A stretch of DNA of 64,000 bases from NCBI GenBank assembly GCA_028285405.1, contig JANQPH010000020.1, positions 1 through 64,000 on the forward strand, written 5' to 3'. A program made the translations under genes and the position numbers. Shown here one piece after another: positions 26,013 through 33,569 of the stretch (position 1 is its first letter; every line of letters begins with the position of its first letter). The DNA comes from Thermoleophilia bacterium. Its GTDB lineage: Bacteria > Actinomycetota > Thermoleophilia > Miltoncostaeales > Miltoncostaeaceae. The notes beneath the pieces were generated by a model. It did not search any database. It worked only from the letters and a program-made list of their open reading frames with translations, and was not told where the DNA came from.

Positions 26013-27455
26013 TCACCGATAGCTCACGCCGTGAGGGTGGCTCTCGCGCAGCCCGGCGGGCGTGATCCTCACGAAACGCGCCTTCTCGTTCATCTCCCTG
26101 ATGGTGTGAGCGTTGCTGTAGCTCATGCCCGAACGCAGCCCCCCGACCAGGTCGGCCACGATGCGGCGCGCGGCGTCCTTGAGCGGGACCACCGCCTCCA
26201 CGCCCTCCGGCACGACCGGGAAGAACTCGGTCTCGTCCTCGCGCTCGGCGGCCCGCCGGGCGGCCGCCGCGGGCCCCGACGCCATGCCGCGAAACACCTT
26301 GACCTGCATCCCGTCCCGGGTGACGACCTCGCCCGGGCTCTCCGGGGTGCCGGCCAGCAGGTTGCCGATCATCACCGTCTCGGCGCCGGCGCCCACGGCC
26401 TTGGCCACGTCGCCGCCCGCGCGCACGCCGCCGTCGGCGATCACGGGAACGTCGAGCGGGCGGCACGCCTCCGCGCAGTCCATCACCGCGCTGAACTGGG
26501 GCACGCCGACCCCTGCGACGACCCGGGTGGCGCAGACCGATCCGGGGCCGACTCCCACCTTGATCGCGTCCGCACCCGCGCGCGCCAGGTCGAGGGCGCC
26601 TTCGGGCGTCGCGACGTTGCCCGCCACCAGATCGACGCGGTCGCCCACCGTCCGGCGCACCGCCTCGAGCGCGGCGATCGCGTGGTTGGAGTGTCCATGC
26701 GCGATGTCGAGCACGAGGGCATCGGCTCTGGCATCGATCAGCGCCTCGGCGCGCGCGAGGAAGTCGCCGCGCACCCCGATCGCGGCGGCCACCGCCAGGT
26801 GCCCCTTCGCGTCGAGCGTCGCGCCGGGTCGGTCCATCCGCGCGGTCAGGTCGCGGATCGTGACGAGGCCGGCCACGCGCCCGTCGTCGTGCACGAGCGG
26901 GAGCTTCTCGACCCGCGCCTCGCGCAGCAGCTCGAGGGCCTCCGACGAGGTCGTCTCCGGGCGCCCGACCACCAGGCGCTCGCGTGGGGTCATCACGTCG
27001 GTGACCCGCGTGCCGCCGTCCGGCTGCAGCGCCATGTCCCTGCTCGTGACGATTCCGAGCAGCCGGTTCGCGTCGTCGACGACCAGCAGCCCGGTGACCC
27101 CGTGGCGCTCGGCCTCGGCCTGGACCTTCGTCAGGGTCGCGTCCGGGCCGACCGAGTGCGGGTCCTCGATCACGAGCGCCTCGGCCCGCTTGACGCGCTG
27201 GACCTGCGCGACCTGCTCGTCGACCGAGAGAAAGCGGTGGATGACCCCGATCCCGCCAGCTCGAGCCATGGCGATCGCCATGTTCGAGTCGGTGATCGTG
27301 TCCATGTTCGCCGACACGATCGGAACGGCGATCTCGAGACCCCGGCTGAACCTGGTCCTGGTCTCGACGTCCGCGCGCGACCCGATTCCGCTGCGCTGCG
27401 GGATCAGCATCACGTCGTCGTACGAGAGCGCAACGCGGATCTCGGCGCTTCTCAC
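26013..27455 (-). CDS. IMP dehydrogenase/GMP reductase family protein (GuaB-like) with CBS pair
   Basis: A 480-residue TIM-barrel purine enzyme. The N-terminus ([13 protein letters not shown]) and a CBS-domain pair (about 95-210) match IMP dehydrogenase; the catalytic loop reads [18 protein letters not shown] with Cys. The [12 protein letters not shown] and ESHPHGV ends also fit IMPDH. However the flap that should contain the catalytic Arg-Tyr dyad reads [13 protein letters not shown] with no Arg-Tyr, and [10 protein letters not shown] resembles actinobacterial GuaB1 (a GMP reductase). IMPDH is the default, GMP reductase a real alternative. GTG 27455 is six bases from a TATCCT -10 box. Confidence 0.85.
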   Translation of the reverse strand: MRSAEIRVALSYDDVMLIPQRSGIGSRADVETRTRFSRGLEIAVPIVSANMDTITDSNMAIAMARAGGIGVIHRFLSVDEQVAQVQRVKRAEALVIEDPHSVGPDATLTKVQAEAERHGVTGLLVVDDANRLLGIVTSRDMALQPDGGTRVTDVMTPRERLVVGRPETTSSEALELLREARVEKLPLVHDDGRVAGLVTIRDLTARMDRPGATLDAKGHLAVAAAIGVRGDFLARAEALIDARADALVLDIAHGHSNHAIAALEAVRRTVGDRVDLVAGNVATPEGALDLARAGADAIKVGVGPGSVCATRVVAGVGVPQFSAVMDCAEACRPLDVPVIADGGVRAGGDVAKAVGAGAETVMIGNLLAGTPESPGEVVTRDGMQVKVFRGMASGPAAAARRAAEREDETEFFPVVPEGVEAVVPLKDAARRIVADLVGGLRSGMSYSNAHTIREMNEKARFVRITPAGLRESHPHGVSYR

Positions 27456-27461
27456 GGGCTG

Positions 27462-27467
27462 AGGATA
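27462..27467 (-). promoter_or_regulatory. -10 box TATCCT, guaB-like gene
   Basis: TATCCT on the complement, six bases before GTG 27455; predicts a leaderless transcript and decides that start over the longer open frame to 27500. Confidence 0.5.
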
Positions 27468-27540
27468 GCTCGGGTCGCTCCGGGGGGCCGCGCCCCGCAC
27501 CGGCGAGACCTCCCGATGCGTGCAAGTCGGGGGGCACGAC

Positions 27541-27546
27541 TAGGAT
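27541..27546 (+). promoter_or_regulatory. -10 box TAGGAT, lipoprotein gene
   Basis: TAGGAT lies seven bases before GTG 27554; a leaderless start is likely. Confidence 0.5.
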
Positions 27547-27553
27547 CGACCAG

Positions 27554-28120
27554 GTGATCGAGCCCCGCCGTGCTCCTGCACGCCCGCGTCGCCGGCCGGG
27601 TCGGGGGCCTGCGGGTACGGGCCGGGCCGTCCGCGGGACGTCGCTGGGTCTGGTCGCGGTGCTCGCGACGCTCGCGGTCGCCTCGGCCTGCGGGGGCGGA
27701 TCGCTCGACTCGTCGACTGTTCAGCTCCAGGACGGCACGGAGATCTCGGCGCAGCAGTACCTGGCCGACACGTCGGCCGCCGTCGTCGCCATGGGCGAGT
27801 TCGCCGCGACCCTCGACGCGCTCGGTGCCGAGCCGAACCCGCAGCAGATGCGCGCCGCGGCGAACGCCCTCGCGGGGCCGCTCGCCGACGCCGAGGTCGC
27901 GGCTCAGCGCCTGGAGGCGGCGAGGCTCGCGGACAGCCGGCTCGAGGCGCAGCGGGCCGAGTCCTCTCGCTGGATGAACATCACCGTGGTGCGGATGGCG
28001 GCCGTCACGGTCGCGGCCGAGGAGGCCGACCTCGACGAGCTCAGGCCCGCATCGGCCGCGTTCGCCGAGGCGCTCGACGGGCTGCGCGCCGCTGGCCGAG
28101 GGTCGATCGGCAGTGCATGA
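27554..28120 (+). CDS. putative lipoprotein, unknown function
   Basis: A 188-residue protein with an Arg-rich N-terminus, a hydrophobic stretch (SLGLVAVLATLAVASAC, near 30-46) ending in a lipobox-like ASAC followed by GGGS, so probably a lipoprotein. The rest is Ala-rich and helical (QQYLADTSAAVVAMGEFAATL), consistent with an extracytoplasmic coiled bundle. No family recognised. The stop TGA lies inside the bidirectional hairpin 28116-28155 shared with the convergent Crp-family gene. Confidence 0.75.
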   Translation: MIEPRRAPARPRRRPGRGPAGTGRAVRGTSLGLVAVLATLAVASACGGGSLDSSTVQLQDGTEISAQQYLADTSAAVVAMGEFAATLDALGAEPNPQQMRAAANALAGPLADAEVAAQRLEAARLADSRLEAQRAESSRWMNITVVRMAAVTVAAEEADLDELRPASAAFAEALDGLRAAGRGSIGSA

Positions 28121-28155
28121 GCGCGTCGCGGCCGCATGCCCACGACGCGCTCATG
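28116..28155. terminator. bidirectional terminator-like hairpin
   Basis: CATGAGCGCGTCG (28116-28128) and CGACGCGCTCATG (28143-28155) are exact 13-bp inverse repeats around 14 bases. It sits between two convergent genes and includes the first one's stop codon. Confidence 0.8.
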
Positions 28156-28156
28156 G

Positions 28157-28906
28157 CTACTCCTCGGTCTTTGCGTCCGCGAGCGCTTCCTCGCGGGCCT
28201 TCACGACGTCCCACGGGATCGTGATCGATCGACCGTGAACGCTGACCGAGCCGCTCGACTTCAGCTTGCTGAAGGCGGTCGTCACGGCCTCGCGCGACGC
28301 CCCGACGAGGCTCGCCCACTGCGCGTGGGTGAGCTCCAGTCGAAGCTCGACACCGGCTCTGGTCGCGATGCCGAAGCGATCCGCGAGCTGATGCAGTCGG
28401 GCCCGCAACCGGTCCTCGACCCGCATCTCGCTCACCAGCGCAACCGTCTCGCGCAGCATGGCGATCCGGTCCGAGAGCAGCTCGGCCAGGTTGCGGCCGA
28501 GGCGTGGATAGCGCGCCACGAGCCCTTCGATCGCCCGGCCCGACAGCGGCGTGATGGCCGAGTCGTCGAGGGCGGTGACCGTGGCGGTCGGCGCCGACCC
28601 GAGGGTCGAGTAGATCGCGCCGGCCTCGAGGATCGAGATCATGATCTCGTGCCCGGGCGCCGTCTGCTCGAACAGCGCCAGGCGTCCCTCTCGAACGAGA
28701 TAGAGGTGGTCTGGGCGGCACAGCGGCTCAGGCGTGCTCGCGTCCTTCGGCCAGCGAACGACCGGGAGGCGGCTGTCGAGGAGCTGAAGATCGCGCTCCG
28801 GCAGGCCTGAGAAGAGCTCCATCTGGGCGAGGCGTGGACGGCCTCGCGTCACCGTGGTCGGAAGAGGCAACCGCGGGGTTTGGACTTCCTGAATCAGCGT
28901 AGCCAT
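28157..28906 (-). CDS. Crp/Fnr-family transcription regulator
   Basis: A 249-residue regulator: an N-terminal cyclic-nucleotide-binding-like beta domain (PDHLYLVREGRLALFEQ, GAIYSTLGS) and a C-terminal winged helix with the recognition region LTHAQWASLVGASREAVTTAFSKLKSSG. No Cys cluster for an Fe-S sensor is seen, and the cAMP phosphate-binding cassette (RxSA-like) is not obvious, so the ligand is unknown. ATG 28906 is chosen over 17 earlier codons that look non-coding. It diverges from the DtxR-family gene. Confidence 0.9.
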   Translation of the reverse strand: MATLIQEVQTPRLPLPTTVTRGRPRLAQMELFSGLPERDLQLLDSRLPVVRWPKDASTPEPLCRPDHLYLVREGRLALFEQTAPGHEIMISILEAGAIYSTLGSAPTATVTALDDSAITPLSGRAIEGLVARYPRLGRNLAELLSDRIAMLRETVALVSEMRVEDRLRARLHQLADRFGIATRAGVELRLELTHAQWASLVGASREAVTTAFSKLKSSGSVSVHGRSITIPWDVVKAREEALADAKTEE

Positions 28907-29050
28907 GGGTGTCGATGCTGACAGCGCAGTGTTAGGAGCCCATAAGAGCCTCTGCAAGATCGTGGTAGAGCGGCCGTGTCACGCCGGCCGGCGAGCCGAG
29001 GCGCGATCGTGGCCACCGGTACCATCAGCCCCCCACCGGAGAGGGTGCCG

Positions 29051-29716
29051 TTGTCCCGTCCGAGTCCAGCCGTCCAGGACTACCTCAAGGCGATCTACAT
29101 GCTGCTCGAGTCCGAGGAGGACCCGGACGCGGTGGCGACGACGTCGCAGGTCGCCGACGCTCTCGGCGTCACCGCGGCATCGGCGAGCAACATGCTGAAG
29201 CGCATGGACCAGCTCGGCTACGTCGACCTCGCCAAGCGCCAGGGGGTCGGGCTGACGGTCGAGGGGCGGTCGGCGGCGCTCGAGGTGGTGCGCCACCACC
29301 GGCTCCTGGAGACGTACTTGGTCGACCGCTTGGGCGTGCCGTGGGACGAGGTGCACCGCGAGGCCGAGGTGCTCGAGCACCACATCTCGCCCGCGCTCGG
29401 AGCGCGGATCGATGCCGCGCTCGGACATCCGGACCGGGATCCGCACGGCCACCCGATCCCCCGGCCGCAGGGCGAGGTCGTGGCGGTCGAGGACGAGCCG
29501 CTGTCACTCCTGGCCGACGGCGCGAGCGGCGTCGTGCGGCAGGTCAGTGACCACGACGGGCAGCTGCTCCGGTACCTCGGCGAGCTGGGGCTCGTGCCGG
29601 ACGCGGAGATCGTGGTGATCGGCCGAAAGCCCTTCGGGGGTCCGATCCTCGTCGCGGTCGGCGGGCGGGAGGTCGAGGTGCCGCCCGAGGCCGCCGCCGC
29701 CGTACGGGTCGGGTAG
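29051..29716 (+). CDS. DtxR/IdeR/MntR-family metal-dependent repressor
   Basis: A 221-residue three-domain regulator: an N-terminal winged helix (AVQDYLKAIYML, TSQVADALGVTAASASNMLKRM), a dimerisation and metal domain (HHRLLETYLVDRLGV, EAEVLEHHIS), and a C-terminal FeoA/SH3-like domain (GELGLVPDAEIVVIG). Senses Fe2+ or Mn2+. TTG 29051 is preferred because GGAGAGG (29038-29044) lies six bases upstream, with a TACCAT -10 at 29020-29025; GTG 29045 is an alternative. No obvious metal-uptake gene lies nearby. Confidence 0.9.
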   Translation: MSRPSPAVQDYLKAIYMLLESEEDPDAVATTSQVADALGVTAASASNMLKRMDQLGYVDLAKRQGVGLTVEGRSAALEVVRHHRLLETYLVDRLGVPWDEVHREAEVLEHHISPALGARIDAALGHPDRDPHGHPIPRPQGEVVAVEDEPLSLLADGASGVVRQVSDHDGQLLRYLGELGLVPDAEIVVIGRKPFGGPILVAVGGREVEVPPEAAAAVRVG

Positions 29717-29731
29717 GCCCCGGCCTGGGCG

Positions 29732-29760
29732 GCGACTGAGCGCAGGTGGCGCTCAGTCGC
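29732..29760. terminator. bidirectional terminator-like hairpin
   Basis: GCGACTGAGCGC and GCGCTCAGTCGC form a perfect 12-bp stem with the loop AGGTG between the DtxR gene and the convergent gene. The right arm contains that gene's stop codon. Confidence 0.8.
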
Positions 29761-30169
29761 GAAAGGGCTCGGCCTCGTCGAGGAGGTCGTCCAGCGTGAC
29801 CCCGGTCCGCTGCATGAAGAAGGGCGTCAACATGTTCAGCACGTGCCGGCAGGCCGGGCAGATCGGCATCGGCGGCGGGGGCGGCAGGTCGCCGTCCTCG
29901 GCCAGCGAGTAGGCCTTGCCGCAGTAGCGGACGCACACCGAGCAGCTCCCCGACTTGCAGTCGAATCGGACCAGGTCGACGCCGGACGCGCGCAGCTGCT
30001 CGACGTACGCGGCGCTCTCGCGCTCCAGGGTCTGGGCCGACTCGGCCAGCGCCTCGCGCTCACCGTCCCGCCACCCGTCCGTGAGGGCGCGCGCGAACGG
30101 CTCGGGCGGCTGCGCCTCGTCGCGGAAGCGCTCGAGCCAGCGATCCACCTCTGCCAGCCACTCGCGCAC
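29753..30169 (-). CDS. cysteine-rich protein of unknown function
   Basis: A 138-residue protein with a helical N-terminal half (EWLAEVDRWLERFRDEAQ) and a Cys-rich centre: FDCKSGSCSVCVRYCGKAY, then CPACRHVLN after a run of prolines. Six cysteines suggest a metal centre, zinc or Fe-S. No family recognised. GTG 30169 lies 10 bases after the mqnD stop, so it is probably co-transcribed with mqnD; a redox or assembly role beside menaquinone synthesis is only a guess. Confidence 0.75.
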   Translation of the reverse strand: MREWLAEVDRWLERFRDEAQPPEPFARALTDGWRDGEREALAESAQTLERESAAYVEQLRASGVDLVRFDCKSGSCSVCVRYCGKAYSLAEDGDLPPPPPMPICPACRHVLNMLTPFFMQRTGVTLDDLLDEAEPFRD

Positions 30170-30179
30170 GCGGCCGGCC

Positions 30180-31043
30180 TCAGTCGCGGACGAAGTCGAC
30201 CGGCACGCGCGCGGGCACGAGGCCCGCCAGGAATGCCCGGTCGAGCAGCTCGGCCACCGCCTGGCGGCCGTCGTCGCGGTAGTCGAGCGTGCGGTCGTTC
30301 ACGTACATGCCGACGAAGCGGTCGGTCAGGTCCCGGTCGAGCCCGCGTCCGAACCCCTCGGCATAGGCGAGCGCGTCGTCCCGATCCCGCAGGCCGATCT
30401 CGATGCTCGTTCGGAGCGCGTGCGACACCGCCTCCGCGGTGGAGCCGTCGTCGAGGTCGCGGCGGATGGCGTTGGCGCCGAGCGGGAGGGGGAGCCCACC
30501 CGTCAGATCGTGCCACCACAGCCCGAGATCCAGCACGAGCTCGAGGCCCTCGCGCTCGTAGGTGAGCTGACCCTCGTGGATGACCAGGCCGGCGTCGGCG
30601 TCGCCGCGTGCGACGGTCTCGAGGATCTCGTCGAAGGGGACGACCACGGGATGCGCGAGCCGGCCCACCGCGAGCTCCAGCTCCAGGAACGCGCTGGTGA
30701 GCTTGCCCGGGATCGCCACCCGCAGCGCGGGGAGCTGCGACGGGTCCATCGGCGCCCTGGCGACCACGATGGGGCCGTACTGCTCGCCCATCGACGCGCC
30801 GTGGGGGAGGAGGCGATACCGATCCGACAGGTAGGCGTACGCGTGCACCGACAGCGCGGTGACCTCGAGCCTGCCCTCGTGCGCCCACTCGTTCAGCGAC
30901 TGGATGTCGGCCAGCACGTCCTCGAAGCGCAGGCCGTCGGCGGTGACCAGCCCCGACTTCAGCCCGTAGAACATGAACGCGTCGTCGGGGTCGGGGCTGT
31001 GGCCGACCCGGATCAGGCGGGTGTCGACTGCGTCGGTGCTCAT
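30180..31043 (-). CDS. mqnD: 1,4-dihydroxy-6-naphthoate synthase (futalosine pathway)
   Basis: A 287-residue protein of the MqnA/MqnD solute-binding-like fold. The signature HSPDPDDAFMFYGL at the N-terminus and EDVLADIQSLNEWA fit MqnD, which converts cyclic dehypoxanthine futalosine to 1,4-dihydroxy-6-naphthoate on the menaquinone route. ATG 31043 overlaps the upstream cupin stop by ATGA. No other mqn gene is in the window. MqnA is the only close alternative, but the SPDPDDAF form is the MqnD type. Confidence 0.88.
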   Translation of the reverse strand: MSTDAVDTRLIRVGHSPDPDDAFMFYGLKSGLVTADGLRFEDVLADIQSLNEWAHEGRLEVTALSVHAYAYLSDRYRLLPHGASMGEQYGPIVVARAPMDPSQLPALRVAIPGKLTSAFLELELAVGRLAHPVVVPFDEILETVARGDADAGLVIHEGQLTYEREGLELVLDLGLWWHDLTGGLPLPLGANAIRRDLDDGSTAEAVSHALRTSIEIGLRDRDDALAYAEGFGRGLDRDLTDRFVGMYVNDRTLDYRDDGRQAVAELLDRAFLAGLVPARVPVDFVRD

Positions 31044-31399
31044 TCGAAGTACGTGTCCTCGTCGCGGTACGGGGGTGCGCAGCAGCAGAGGATCTTGATC
31101 TCGCCGTCCGCGCTCGCGCGCAGCTGGTGCCACGCGCCGGGTGGGATCAGGATGGCATCGCCGGGGCCGACGGGGCGGCGCTCGCCGTCCACCTCCATGT
31201 CTCCGTGGCCCGCGACGACGTAGTACAGCTCCTCGAGAACGCCGTGGTAGTGCCGCTGGGTCGCCTCGCCCGGCGCGATCGTCGCCTCGGCCAGGCTCTG
31301 GTTGGCGACGTCGGAGTTCGTCCGGTCGAGCAGCGAGCGGATCACGCTGCCGTCAGCGGTGACGAACGGGGTCGCGGCGTCGAGCGAGCGGACTTCCAC
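31040..31399 (-). CDS. cupin-domain protein
   Basis: A 119-residue single-cupin protein. Motif 1 is visible as ATQRHYHGVLEELYYVVAGHG and motif 2 as PGDAILIPPGAWHQLRA, with metal-ligand His and Glu retained. The tail ends KILCCCAPPYRDEDTYFE with three adjacent cysteines, common in this subgroup. GTG 31399 is seven bases from a TATCGT -10 box, so it is preferred to the ATG at 31423. It overlaps mqnD. A role in sugar-nucleotide or quinone metabolism cannot be decided. Confidence 0.88.
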   Translation of the reverse strand: MEVRSLDAATPFVTADGSVIRSLLDRTNSDVANQSLAEATIAPGEATQRHYHGVLEELYYVVAGHGDMEVDGERRPVGPGDAILIPPGAWHQLRASADGEIKILCCCAPPYRDEDTYFE

Positions 31400-31406
31400 G
31401 ACGGCA

Positions 31407-31412
31407 ACGATA
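31407..31412 (-). promoter_or_regulatory. -10 box TATCGT, cupin-mqnD
   Basis: TATCGT on the complement, seven bases before GTG 31399; predicts leaderless initiation and moves the start downstream of ATG 31423. Confidence 0.5.
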
Positions 31413-31465
31413 CCGACGGGCATCGTCCCGCCCCCGCCTGCGCACCGTGCGGGGCGCAATCCGAG

Positions 31466-31933
31466 TCAATGGTCCCCGCCCACGAGTCCTGCCGGCGGGT
31501 CGGGCAGGAGGATGCACGTGCCGCTGCCTTCTGCGACCAGCTCGCCGTCGACGAGCAGCTCGACCGATGCCCGGTAGCCCTGCGATCGCTTCGAGTCGAC
31601 CCTGCTGCGGAGCTCGATCTCCGCGTCGAGCGGTGTTGGCCTTCGGAGCCGGTAGCTGACGCTTGCGGTCATGCCGACGAGCCCCTGGGCCAGGCCCGCG
31701 TACACGAGCATCTCGTCGACGAGCAGGCCGACCAGGCCGCCGTGGAAGCGCCCCGGGTAGCCCTGGTGGAGGTCCCTGGGCGAGAAGCGGGCGAGCGCCT
31801 CCTCGCCGTCGCGGTGGACGACCAGGTGGAGCCCCTCGGGGTTCGCCGAGCCGCAGACGAAGCAGTCCGGGTAGTCGGGCGGGTTGAGAACGGGCAGCGC
31901 GATCCCCGGATCATCCAGGCTCGGATGCGCCAC
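31466..31933 (-). CDS. hotdog-fold thioesterase (PaaI-like)
   Basis: A 155-residue acyl-CoA thioesterase-like protein. An N-terminal CFVCGSANPEGLHL motif, then GRFHGGLVGLLVDEMLVYAG (catalytic region) and TASVSYRLRRPTPLDAEIEL are typical of this hotdog subgroup. It starts at GTG 31933 and is divergent from secG. Substrate unknown; it lies upstream of the cupin and mqnD, but the cupin has its own promoter. Confidence 0.88.
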   Translation of the reverse strand: MAHPSLDDPGIALPVLNPPDYPDCFVCGSANPEGLHLVVHRDGEEALARFSPRDLHQGYPGRFHGGLVGLLVDEMLVYAGLAQGLVGMTASVSYRLRRPTPLDAEIELRSRVDSKRSQGYRASVELLVDGELVAEGSGTCILLPDPPAGLVGGDH

Positions 31934-31966
31934 CGCCAGGGCGCGAGTCGGCTCGGGCGCCCGTGC

Positions 31967-31972
31967 TACCGT
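31967..31972 (+). promoter_or_regulatory. -10 box TACCGT, secG
   Basis: TACCGT lies eight bases before GTG 31981; leaderless start predicted. Confidence 0.5.
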
Positions 31973-31980
31973 GGCCGGCC

Positions 31981-32211
31981 GTGACCGCGGTCCTCGTCGT
32001 CCTGCACTCGCTCTTCTGCGTCGGGCTGATCTTTCTCGTGCTGCTCCACAGCGGCCGGGACACGGGTCTGTCCGGTGCCTTCGGGGTGAGCGGGGCGAGC
32101 TCCTCGTACGGGGGCTCCACCGCGATCGTCGAGCGCAACCTCGATCGCATCACCGTCGTCGCGGCCATCCTCTTCTTCGTGACGACATACCTGCTCTCTC
32201 GAGAGTTCTGA
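31981..32211 (+). CDS. secG: preprotein translocase subunit SecG
   Basis: A 76-residue two-helix membrane protein of the Sec translocon. Helix 1 is VLVVLHSLFCVGLIFLVLL, followed by the family signature HSGRDTGLSGAFGVSG and a second helix (ITVVAAILFFVTTYLL). Length is typical. GTG 31981 follows a -10 box by eight bases. A hairpin follows at 32231-32247. Confidence 0.95.
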   Translation: MTAVLVVLHSLFCVGLIFLVLLHSGRDTGLSGAFGVSGASSSYGGSTAIVERNLDRITVVAAILFFVTTYLLSREF

Positions 32212-32230
32212 GAGCAAGGAGTCGCTGACC

Positions 32231-32247
32231 GCGCCCCTTGAGGGCGC
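32231..32247 (+). terminator. secG terminator-like hairpin
   Basis: GCGCCC and GGGCGC pair around CTTGA, 19 bases after the secG stop. Confidence 0.6.
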
Positions 32248-32950
32248 TGTCAGTCGACGACGCGCAGGCCGCAGTGCCGGCGTGCTCCCGGCACGATCAA
32301 CTCAGCGCGCGAATCGCGCGCTGAGGGCAAATCGCGCCTGGATGGCGCGAGTCCATTCAGCCGGGAGGGCTGGTGTGGTCGAGTCGTGCCGTGCGGAGTG
32401 CGCCGGTGACCGGCCGAAGCTGGCGCAAGGAGGGCACAGAGCCCCCGGCCTTTTGTCGCTGACGACCTCTGGTCGTCGCCTCAGTCCCTCCGGGGCTGGT
32501 TGCCCGACGCGCAGGCCGCAGCGCTTCGCCCTGAGGGCAGTCTGTCCGTTTGGTGATGCCCCATTGGGCGTGCCCTCAGGGTGAAGTGACCGGCCGAAGT
32601 TGGCGCAAGGAGGGCACATAGCCCCGGCCCTGTGCCGCCGACGACCTCTGGTCGTCGCCTCAGTCTCTCCGGGGCTGGTTGGCCCAAACCGGACGGTCCG
32701 GGTCATCCAGACCCGGCTGCGTCCTCTCGCTGAACACCTGCGACCGACCGATGCGGGGCATCGCTCGTTCTTGGGTTCGCCTCACAGCCGACGCGCAGGC
32801 CGCAGCGCTTCGCCCTGAGGGCAGTCTGTCCGTCTGGTGATGCCCCTGGGGCGTGCCGTCAGGGTGAAGTGACCGGCCGAAGCTGTGGCCAAGTCGGAGG
32901 ACTCGCGCGTGGAACGGCCCGACGTCTCAGGGTCGGTTGTCTCATCCCGC
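32248..32950. repeat. hairpin-rich repeat mosaic without genes
   Basis: About 700 bases with no convincing gene, built from reiterated modules. Module A (GTGACCGGCCGAAG onward) is at 32406, 32586 and, shortened, 32869. Module B, a perfect GACGACC-TCT-GGTCGTC hairpin with flanks, is at 32461 and 32639. Module C (CGACGCGCAGGCCGCAGCGC onward, about 95 bases) is at 32505 and 32790; inside its first copy CCCTGAGGGC pairs with GCCCTCAGGG. Single hairpins are at 32274-32294 (GTGCCGG/CCGGCAC) and 32301-32325 (CTCAGCGCGCG/CGCGCGCTGAG). The 95-bp repeat copy 2 lies inside it. Confidence 0.8.
32693..32787 (+). repeat. 95-bp structured repeat, copy 2
   Basis: Same element as at 1-96. The first hairpin is GGTCCGGGTC-ATCC-AGACCCGG, then the conserved CTCTCGCTGAACACCTGCGA block, a second hairpin CGATGC-GGG-GCATCG unlike the other copies in sequence, and the end CTCACAG. 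Confidence 0.85.
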
Positions 32951-32982
32951 GCCGGCCGCCGTTGACGACCGAGCCGAGCAGG

Positions 32983-32988
32983 TAGGCT
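32983..32988 (+). promoter_or_regulatory. promoter TTGACG / TAGGCT, small membrane protein
   Basis: TAGGCT is six bases before GTG 32995; TTGACG at 32962-32967 is a plausible -35 with a 15-base spacer. Confidence 0.55.
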
Positions 32989-32994
32989 GCAGAC

Positions 32995-33147
32995 GTGAAG
33001 ACGAACGAGTACGTGCTCTGGACCGGCAAGTACGTCGGCGCGGCCATCTTCGTGCTGGTCGCCGCGATCCTGATCTATCTCTTCGGCGTTCTGAACGTCT
33101 ACGTGATCGCCTGGATCGTCGAGCTGATCGGGATCATCTTCAAGTAG
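32995..33147 (+). CDS. 50-residue membrane protein, unknown
   Basis: Short gene with a leaderless promoter. The product begins MKTNEYVLWTGKYVGAA, has one long or two short hydrophobic segments (IFVLVAAILIYLFGVL and VYVIAWIVELIGIIF) and ends in Lys. Codon third positions are strongly C/G, as in real genes here. No family recognised; small single-span proteins like this often accompany membrane complexes. Confidence 0.7.
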   Translation: MKTNEYVLWTGKYVGAAIFVLVAAILIYLFGVLNVYVIAWIVELIGIIFK

Positions 33148-33300
33148 GCCCCGCGGCCGGGCCCTGGCGGCCGGCCTGCTGCCCCTCGTTCGACCCCCGC
33201 CCGCGGCCGCCTCCGGCCCCGGTGGTCGCCGGCGATGCTCACGCGAGCACCTCGTCGCGCCCGCCGTTCACCACCTGCCGCGGGCGTGCCCACAACGAGA

Positions 33301-33325
33301 GAAGCCCCGCGAGGTGCGGGGCTTC
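33301..33325 (-). terminator. tRNA-Leu terminator
   Basis: GAAGCCCCGC and GCGGGGCTTC pair around GAGGT just beyond the 3' end of the tRNA on the complement strand. The interval 33148-33300 shows nothing else. Confidence 0.8.
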
Positions 33326-33330
33326 CAGAG

Positions 33331-33415
<85 letters not shown>

Positions 33416-33511
33416 GCAGCCCGGGAGTGTAGCGCGGCCGGGCCCGCCTCCGCGCCGCTGGATCGGGGGCGGGATGCGGTGCTCGGCCGTGATGTCTGAT
33501 ACGTTCGAACT

Positions 33512-33525
33512 GGAACACCTGTTCG
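33512..33525 (+). promoter_or_regulatory. SOS box of lexA
   Basis: GGAACACCTGTTCG matches the Firmicute/Actinobacterial LexA operator CGAACRNRYGTTCG except at two positions. It lies 44 bases before the lexA ATG, indicating autoregulation. A GTTCGAAC palindrome is adjacent at 33503-33510. Confidence 0.75.
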
Positions 33526-33569
33526 TGTCGTGGTCACGGCCGCGCCGGGCGGTCAGGGGGAGGGGGGAC

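Noticed and set aside
22218-27557. Long + strand open frames (about 650, 710 and 510 codons) opposite zwf, tkt and the guaB-like gene.
   Set aside because: Antisense shadows of well-recognised enzymes; products are repetitive in Val/Arg/Asp and match nothing.
32248-32950. CRISPR array.
   Set aside because: Repeats are few, long, of different kinds and not separated by uniform spacers, and no cas gene is near.
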